DNA of 64,000 nucleotides from the NCBI GenBank assembly GCA_000827265.1, contig KN834758.1:372001-436000 (forward strand), written 5' to 3'. The position numbers were made by a program, and so were the translations under genes. The notes beneath the pieces were generated by a model that saw only the letters and a program-made list of their open reading frames with translations, searched no databases and was not told where the DNA came from. Of this stretch, positions 58,043 through 64,000 are shown piece by piece (within the stretch, counting starts at the first letter, position 1; each line of letters opens with the position of its first letter). Origin of the DNA: Collybiopsis luxurians FD-317 M1 (Eukaryota > Basidiomycota > Agaricomycetes > Agaricales > Omphalotaceae).

Positions 58043-58930
58043 AATGGATTTTATTTGGTTTATGTGTAGTACCAGTACTTGACTGTAATGAAAATGATGA
58101 TAAAAGATTGAGACAACTCATTCCTTCGGACATAAGTACATGATTATGCACATAAATATTTATTCGACACCGTACATTTACAAAACCTATGTATACTTTG
58201 CTCGGTGTAGACTTCACCCAGTGCTAGTTCGAGATAACAGTGTTAAATACAAACAAACGGGGCAAGAGACGAAGGGGGAACATTTCTGAGAGGGTTGGTT
58301 ACTAGTATAGATAATCCGAAGTCGACAAGAGTGCAGTAAAGGGGAGATTGAAGGAAGAGATTCCCCCTACTGACAAAAGGGGGAAGCGCAGCACCCCACA
58401 ATGCAACAAACGAAAAGAAACTTGAGCGACTCCGTAAGAAACCGGAACCAAAGAGAATTGGAGGAAGGAGGGAGGTTGGGTCAAGTAAAAAAAAAAAGGC
58501 GCCAAAACGTCGGGCTGTGCAGACCAAGCGAGAATGGTTTATAACGTAAACTTTCGTCGAGGCTGATTCGCCGTAGACAGAAGCCTCCACCATGGACAAC
58601 AATGGAATGAGAACGAAGCTTTGGCGGGGAAGATAGAAAAGGAACGTGGGTGTGTTTGAAAAGGGGGGGAAAAAAATCGGAGAGAGCAAGGGATCGCAAC
58701 CACAATCAGTGACAACAAAACCTTTCGCCAATCGAAAATCTTTTATCTATCGCTGACTAACCGCAAATAAGAAGAGAATTGAAACTGAAGAATGTTCATA
58801 GAATGATGTGATAAAAAGGCGGCGAAATCATCATTAAGAGCAGCCGTGTGAGAGCTAAGGTAGAAAAAGAAACACAGGAAGACGGAAAACCTTTTCAGGT
58901 CGTTGAAAATGCTTGCTGGGAGAGATCCGA
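58043..58930. other. 0.9 kb of 3' UTR-like purine-rich sequence
   Basis: Between the convergent Arp4 and Gln-rich genes. The plus strand from 58330 to 58700 is rich in G and A with runs such as GGGGGGG and poly-A. A 162-codon minus-strand frame (58731-58243) results from this bias and looks hydrophobic only because C/T codons encode Leu, Ser, Pro and Phe. Confidence 0.45.
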
Positions 58931-60403
58931 TTAGCAGACCTCAACGAGCTCCCTGCGTTCTCTGGCATCCAAAAGCATACCAAGTCCCCCGATAGCCTTG
59001 CGCCTTATCCTAGTGGCAAAGTTTTTGGGGCCCAATTCATCTGCTCCTGAGGGGGGCCCGCGGGGCTGCCTCAGAGGCTGGCTCACCAACCGGTGGGAGA
59101 TCAGACTTGGGAGAGAAACTTCTTCAACGGACGGTTTGTTGGAAACCGCCGAGGCAGGCCTGCCAATACCCAATCCCTCATACAACTTTTTAGAAGCTTC
59201 CTCGCGCGGCGACAGAGGCATCTCGTTGGAGGAGGATGAGTGGGGAGTAGTAGGGGATGATCCAGATTTGGACGAACCGGTAGACGAGCTATCGTCGTTG
59301 TCGTTGGCCTCGGAAGTGTCAATGGTTACAGTGGGAAGAGGTTGTTGGGCGACAACACTGAAGTGAAGAGGTCGGGGACGAGCCTTGGCGGAACTAGCAG
59401 AAGAAGCTGCACCTGGAGGCGGCGAAACGCGCTCAGGTGGGGGAGGAGTAACTTTAACCGAAGGCGAAGTCACTGCTCGATTAGCCAGGACAGAGTTTCC
59501 TTTCCCGCCACGTCTCCAAGAAGTGGCCGCATCAGACTTGGATTGGGTGCTGCCGTTGACGTTGTTGGACGATGGGTTACCGAGAGAAGTGCCCCCACTG
59601 ATGACTGTAGTAGAGTTCGGGGTTGGAGGCACGGTTGCATCGCCGCTATCATCATATCGGGGGGTTAGGATATTCAGACTGGTGGTTCGGCTGCCGAATC
59701 TTCCGCCCAGGGCGGCAGTCATGGGAACATGGTCATCAGCACTGGCCCCAAGTTGAGCCTGCTGTTCAGCCTGGTTGGCACGGCGCATTTGAGCGTTGAG
59801 AGTAGCTGTTCGGATGTCGAAGCCGGTAGAAAGCGGGCCAGCGGTAGCAGGAGGATTGAAACCAAGGCTGGAACGCCTATTCTGAGTCTGCTGCTGGCGC
59901 TGCGCCTGGGCAAGCAATTCGGATTGGATTTGTTGCGCCTGGACGGCCTGATGAAGGGCAGTGTAAGTTTTGGAATAAGAATCGAATTAGCAACCAAGTA
60001 CCTGAATCCTCATAATTTCCAACTGCATCATTTGCATTTGCAAAGCCTGCTGCGCTTGGGCATTGTTGACCAACTGATTAGGATTGAGCCCAGCAGGGCT
60101 GAAAGGAGCAACATTTGGATTCATAGTACGCTGCTGCTGCTGAGAGAACCTATTGTTGGGGCCATCAACTGCGGCAGTCATCGGAATTCTGCTTGGCGGA
60201 TGATAAGAGGCCATTTCTGGGACGGTATCTTGCTCCTCAGAGACAAAATTGCCAGAGAGAGGATGGGGGACAAGTCGAGGGACATTAAAAGTGCCACCCG
60301 GAAGAGCAGTGTGAGGGACATTGGCAGAAGCAGAGCGGACGCCGCCTGTGCGGAGACCAGACAAAAGAGAGGCTCTAGAGTTTGCGGTTGGAGCGGTAGT
60401 CAT
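58931..60403 (-). CDS. Gln/Ser/Pro-rich protein, unrecognised
   Basis: ATG 60403 gives MTTAPTANSRASLLSGLR. Exon 1 is rich in Asn, Pro and Gln (RFSQQQQRTMNPN) and ends in a Gln/Met helix (AQQALQMQMMQLEIMRIQ) that continues after a 50-bp intron as VQAQQIQSELLAQAQRQQ. A 300-residue low-complexity region follows, and the C-terminus becomes ordered: SPREEASKKLYEGLGIG and NFATRIRRKAIGGLGMLL, ending ARERRELVEVC. The Gln-rich helix could be a coiled coil for oligomerisation. I cannot name a family. Confidence 0.82.
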
Positions 60404-60714
60404 TGTTTAAAAAGCAATAGATAGATATAGACGTCGATTAGTGGGAGATTACTTGAAGGTTCAAAGTGGGTACAGCTGCCAAGAAAACAATAAAAGATTG
60501 GTGGGAAGGGAGTATGGGATTAGATGATAGCTTGCCTGTAAGAGGACACTGGGTGGTGCAAAATGAAAGAAAAAAGATTCAAAAGGGAAAAGAAATAGAG
60601 AGACTTTGAGTGAGAAAGGGAGTCACCCAACGATGAGAGTTGAGAGTGAAGAAGGACCAGTCATCAAAATTGGGCATAGCATCTACATTTGGATATACTT
60701 TCTCACGCTACCAA
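60404..60714. other. Promoter of Gln-rich gene and 3' UTR of Trs20
   Basis: About 310 bp, A/G-rich on the plus strand. No gene is seen. Confidence 0.4.
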
Positions 60715-61411
60715 TTATAGATATTTTTTCGCACTCGCTCTGATTCTGTTATCAAACGTCCCACTCCGTATCGCCTGCTGATTCGAGTAAAATGGATTCA
60801 GCATCGTCTGAAATCCATCTTCGCCATCAGTTCATCCATCGCAAAGCTGTATAGCTTACCTTCACATACAGTTCCCAAACTTCAAGGAAAAAAGATCTTA
60901 TTCCTTCGTCGTTCTTTCCTTCATGTAACAGCACAAATTTTGTATCTAGAGACCGTCGTCAACTTTTGTTTTTCCAGAATTGAAATTTTCATACTCACTG
61001 CCGGGTGTTATGAAGGCAGATACTGTCCACTCATTGAATTTGTCGACGCTTTTGAGAAACCTATGATCAGCCTTGTCAACAACTACGGTTTCCATCGACG
61101 GCCAATTCCACTTGCATTGTTCCTTCTTTTCTCATTACATCTTCGACTGCATCTAGGCTTGCATTGGCAATCATCTGTATGACATGTCTATCCTGTCCTC
61201 CCCCAATTCGAACTCCTCCCCCACTTGTATGTTGAGTTGTACTCGATGCTCCAGATAATGCGGTTAAAGTCCCCGCAAACGCTGATGTGGACCAAGTTGG
61301 TAAATTTGATGAAAGAGGTGATGTTATCGTCGGCGTAGGCTTTGTAGAAGAATATGTGAGATTATATATAGGCGTATCTGAGGGCGAAAGGATAAAGAGA
61401 TGGTGGGACAT
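60715..61411 (-). CDS. TRS20: TRAPP subunit Trs20 (sedlin)
   Basis: ATG 61411 gives MSHHLFILSPSDTPIYNL. A family-unusual low-complexity insertion (about 50 residues of Ser/Thr/Gly, including TSPLSSNLPTWSTS) follows before IQMIANASLDAVEDVM. After introns come FLKSVDKFNEWTVSAFIT, KFVLLHEGKNDEGIRSFF, LEVWELYVK and MLNPFYSNQQAIRSGTFD, ending RIRASAKKYL with TAA at 60715-60717. VDKFNEWxVSAFxTP and MLNPFY-AIRSxxFD are sedlin signatures. Trs20 is a core adaptor of the TRAPP complexes in ER-Golgi traffic and autophagy. Its start codon overlaps the rhomboid ATG on the opposite strand. Confidence 0.92.
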
Positions 61412-62444
61412 GGCTACTGTAAGCGCTCGTCAAGAAATGTCATTTCTTTTCCGACTACAACCTGGCCTTCGTCCCAGTATCTTGAGGAAATCCTTTTTCC
61501 CGTCCGGTTCCATCCATGAATTTTCCCTTCTGAGAGCTAGGCAGCAATCTGGCAGAGCAAGACCCCCATCTTTCACAGATCCAGGATATGGTGGATACGG
61601 TGGTGGCAGAAAACCTCCCTTGCTGGACTCAATTCCCGAACCTGTCGTGTTCTGGGGTATCATTGGAATCAACGGAGCTGTCTTCTTAATGTGGCAGTTT
61701 GCAAAGAACAGATATGCGAGTGCCTGCTTTACTATTCGTAATAGTACTTATTGAAACTCTAGTAGCAACACGAACACGACCCAAGTTCTTTTATATGGAT
61801 GCGCAATCACTTTACCAACAGCTGGCGCAATTTTTCTTCGGGAAGAATGTAAGTCTATCGCGTACGGCAGGTCAAGGACATTCCATTATCATTTTCTGCA
61901 GATGGACCGCTGCAACAGCCATGTTCTCTCATATGACATTCCAGCATATTCTCTTTAACATGTTTACCTTTTATTTCCTCGGCCGTCCTGTGCTTTCCCT
62001 TCTCGGGACCCGAAACTTCCTGAGCTTGTACATCGGAGGTATTTCCACGACCTGTTCTTCCTACAAGGTATTCATTATCGCGGTAGGAGGCCTTGTTTCT
62101 AGTCTCGGGAGCATGTTTTGGCACAACAAAATTCAGCACCGCGATGCCAATTCGGTAGGCGCTAGCGGTATGTCTCTTATTCGGTAGAATGACCTGGCAA
62201 CTGAAAATATTGTCTAGGGGCCGTTTTCGCAGCCACCTCTTTCCTTGCCTGCGTCGCTCCCAAAATGACATTTCAAATCTACGGTATAATTCCCGTTCCA
62301 GCGTGGGCATGTGTTTCCGGTATCTTGATATTCGACGTCTTCTCTGCAATGAAGGACATTAGGGCAGAGACAGATACAGCTGGACATGTTGCTGGTATCC
62401 TGGCGGGAATAGCTTACTACTTGCTCAAACGATTCAGAATTTAA
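61410..62444 (+). CDS. PCP1: Mitochondrial rhomboid protease (Pcp1-like)
   Basis: ATG 61410 (MATVSARQEMSFLFRL) or 61437 (MSFLFRLQPGLRPSILRK) starts an Arg-rich presequence; the second is the more typical targeting signal. Blocks: IPEPVVFWGIIGINGAVF, TRPKFFYMDAQSLYQQL, ATAMFSHMTFQHILFNMF with TFYFLGRPVL, and the catalytic Ser in NSVGASGAVFAATSF. The catalytic His is in TAGHVAGILAGIAYY, ending LLKRFRI at TAA 62442-62444. Ser-His dyad and six to seven helices mark an intramembrane protease; Pcp1 cleaves Mgm1/OPA1 and cytochrome c peroxidase in yeast. The exon near 61800-61910 can be read through in frame; whether a 53-bp intron (GTAAGT...TGCAG) is removed there is unclear, since its removal shifts the frame. 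Confidence 0.88.
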
Positions 62445-62633
62445 TACAGTTAAATACAGTTCCTAGATGAAAGCCTTTTTGAATATCATCCGCGTTCGCT
62501 CATTAGTTTCTGTAAGACGCGTAGATAATGAGAGTTTGCTGTGATCGCGTAATACCCACGAGCTTGACCTTGAATTTCTTCTACCACCTATACTGTTCGA
62601 AACCGGGACGCTGCCCCTCAATACAGCGCCGCA

Positions 62634-64000
62634 ATGGACTCTGGTGAATCCAGGCTCGAAACATTGCTGAATCAATGCAAAAATAACGGTGAATAGGCCC
62701 GTTCCTTGAACCCTGCCCCGGACTCACTTTTTCCAACCAGATGTCGATGTCAAGATTGACGCATTGACAAAACTCCAAGCTGAAGTCGAACAAGGACTGG
62801 AGGTCAGTTTTCCTCATCCTGAATAGGCTCGAGCTAAACAAAATGCAAGATTCACGACCCCGATTCCCTCATCAACGTTCTCAAAGCCTGTTTACGAACT
62901 TCAAACCAACACCTTACAAGTGCCACCTTGTCTACACTGCCATCTCTTCTTCCTCTGCTTGTTTTACGCCCTCTTAATGTTCCCGCACCGCGAAACGGCC
63001 AATCCTCAGCCCATTCATCCACTTCATCATCATCACCATCGTCTCTTGTTGATGTTCTAGTTCTTCGCCAATTGCTCAATGCATTTCTTCCTACGGGAGG
63101 CCTTTTTGAAAGGCTCGGTGATAAGGAAAAGGCTCAGGTGAAGGCACGCGAAGCGTTGGTGATTTTGGGTGGTTTCGCTTTTCGGGCTCCCGGTGCCACT
63201 ATTTCTACAATGTCAACCGGATCACGTAGTGGTAAGAGCCCTGAGACCCCTCTGGCGCTCTTTGAACGCTTCTTAAGAGAAAATGGTCTGAGCAGTAAAG
63301 TGTGGAAAGCCAGGGAACAGGTGCGTGAGTTTCGGACGGGATATTCGCGTTGGTGCTAAGACTTTCCTACAGTCGATCCTTACGCTGGTACACATTCGCC
63401 GGCAACATCATATGTTTCCCCTTCGCCCTTATTTGAGCTTATTGGTTGATTGTTTGGAGGATACCGATGCTCACGTTCGCGATTGCGCTAGACAATCTAT
63501 CGTCGAACTCTTCTCTGGCCCTTCTGTGACCGACGCAGCTCGTGCAGATCTGAAGAAGGAAATGACGAAGAAGAGTGTGCGTAAAACTATTGTAGATGGC
63601 GTGCTTTCCAAACTTTTCAGCAATGGAAACGGGGTTGAAAGTACTCCCCAGAGTCCTACAGGTTCAGAACCGGGAGAAGCCAAAACATACGTGCCTCCGA
63701 GTCTAGTACTGCAAGGCCGCAAACCGTCGGGACCATCTGTTATACCTCGGACATTCAGCCAATCTAGTATACCAAGGCCTCCGAGTCGAGCAGCTGCATT
63801 GGATACTTCGACTCCCTCAACACCTACCGCTGAAGCATCCTCGGCAGAAGTGAATCCTGTTTATGTTCGTAGTCAGACCTTGATTTTCGTTGGATATTGT
63901 TGACGCTTGTACGCAGATTGCCTCTGTCCGTGATCTCGAAAATGAGTTTCAAAGCATGGAGAAGAGTTTTGAGGCAAGCCACATTTCATATAACGAAATG
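62634..64000 (+). CDS. STU1: CLASP/Stu1 microtubule-binding protein (3' end cut by window)
   Basis: ATG 62634 gives MDSGESRLETLLNQCKNN. After introns come DVDVKIDALTKLQAEVEQ and IHDPDSLINVLKACLRTS, then HEAT-like helices of a TOG domain (ATLSTLPSLLPLLVLRPL, LVDVLVLRQLLNAFLPTG), KVWKAREQ, LRPYLSLLVDCLEDTDAH, VRDCARQSIVELFSG and a Ser/Pro-rich linker (PRTFSQSSIPRPPSRAA). The last exon begins IASVRDLENEFQSMEKS near 63918 and runs out of the window. This arrangement is that of CLASP proteins, which stabilise microtubule plus ends and spindles. The first 370 or so residues are seen. Introns are 45-60 bp. Confidence 0.88.

Noticed and set aside
58243..58731. 162-codon minus-strand open frame with hydrophobic character
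   Set aside because: It lies in strand-biased purine-rich 3' UTR sequence; no splice signals, domains or good start context support it.

Overview
The window is nuclear DNA of a filamentous basidiomycete, most likely an agaricomycete. Genes are split by many 45-60 bp GT-AG introns, intergenic gaps are short, and several families typical of mushroom-forming fungi are present (DUF6593, DUF6534, a multi-pass membrane family beginning MVNW, GH128, GH125). I support about 33 protein-coding genes. I found no rRNA, no convincing tRNA, no CRISPR array and no intact transposon.

Layout. 1-9 kb: a GPATCH11-like spliceosomal protein (3' end cut by the window), a two-RRM RNA-binding protein, a secreted GH128 glucanase, an AhpD-like mitochondrial protein, a DUF6593 protein and mitochondrial ribosomal protein uL11m. 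9-15 kb: a secreted M28 aminopeptidase, about 2 kb of decayed coding sequence, an atypical short-chain dehydrogenase and an Rcf2-like membrane protein. 15-26 kb: a C2-domain protein of Inn1/Fic1 type, the TFIIIC subunit Tfc1, a small mitochondrial protein, ribosomal protein eL29 (five tiny exons) and the leucine-biosynthesis enzyme Leu1. 26-34 kb: a low-complexity protein, a secreted GH125 exo-mannosidase and a coiled-coil protein. 34-45 kb: V-ATPase assembly factor Pkr1, an unknown protein, a DUF6534 membrane protein, SmG, an RGG-rich protein, the ERMES barrel Mdm10 and a PPR protein. 46-58 kb: a SelW-like Rdx protein, the meiotic AAA ATPase Pch2, an unknown small protein, the Llp1-like ribosome biogenesis factor, a membrane protein, Erb1 and Arp4. 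58-64 kb: a Gln/Ser-rich protein, TRAPP subunit Trs20, a mitochondrial rhomboid protease and a CLASP/Stu1 protein cut by the window end.

There is no metabolic cluster. The genes are mainly conserved housekeeping genes: ribosome biogenesis (eL29, Llp1, Erb1), mitochondria (uL11m, Mdm10, rhomboid, PPR, AhpD-like, Rcf2-like), splicing (GPATCH11, SmG), and transcription or chromatin (Tfc1, Arp4). Secreted carbohydrate- and peptide-degrading enzymes and lineage-specific membrane proteins lie between them. The most striking architectural feature is a series of very tight head-to-head gene pairs; in one pair (Trs20 and rhomboid) the first ATG codons overlap on opposite strands. The most unusual non-coding element is a perfect 17-bp inverted repeat just downstream of the SelW-like gene, about 80 bp from a short telomere-like repeat.

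Exon boundaries were placed by hand from splice signals and frame continuity. Start and stop positions are firmer than internal introns.
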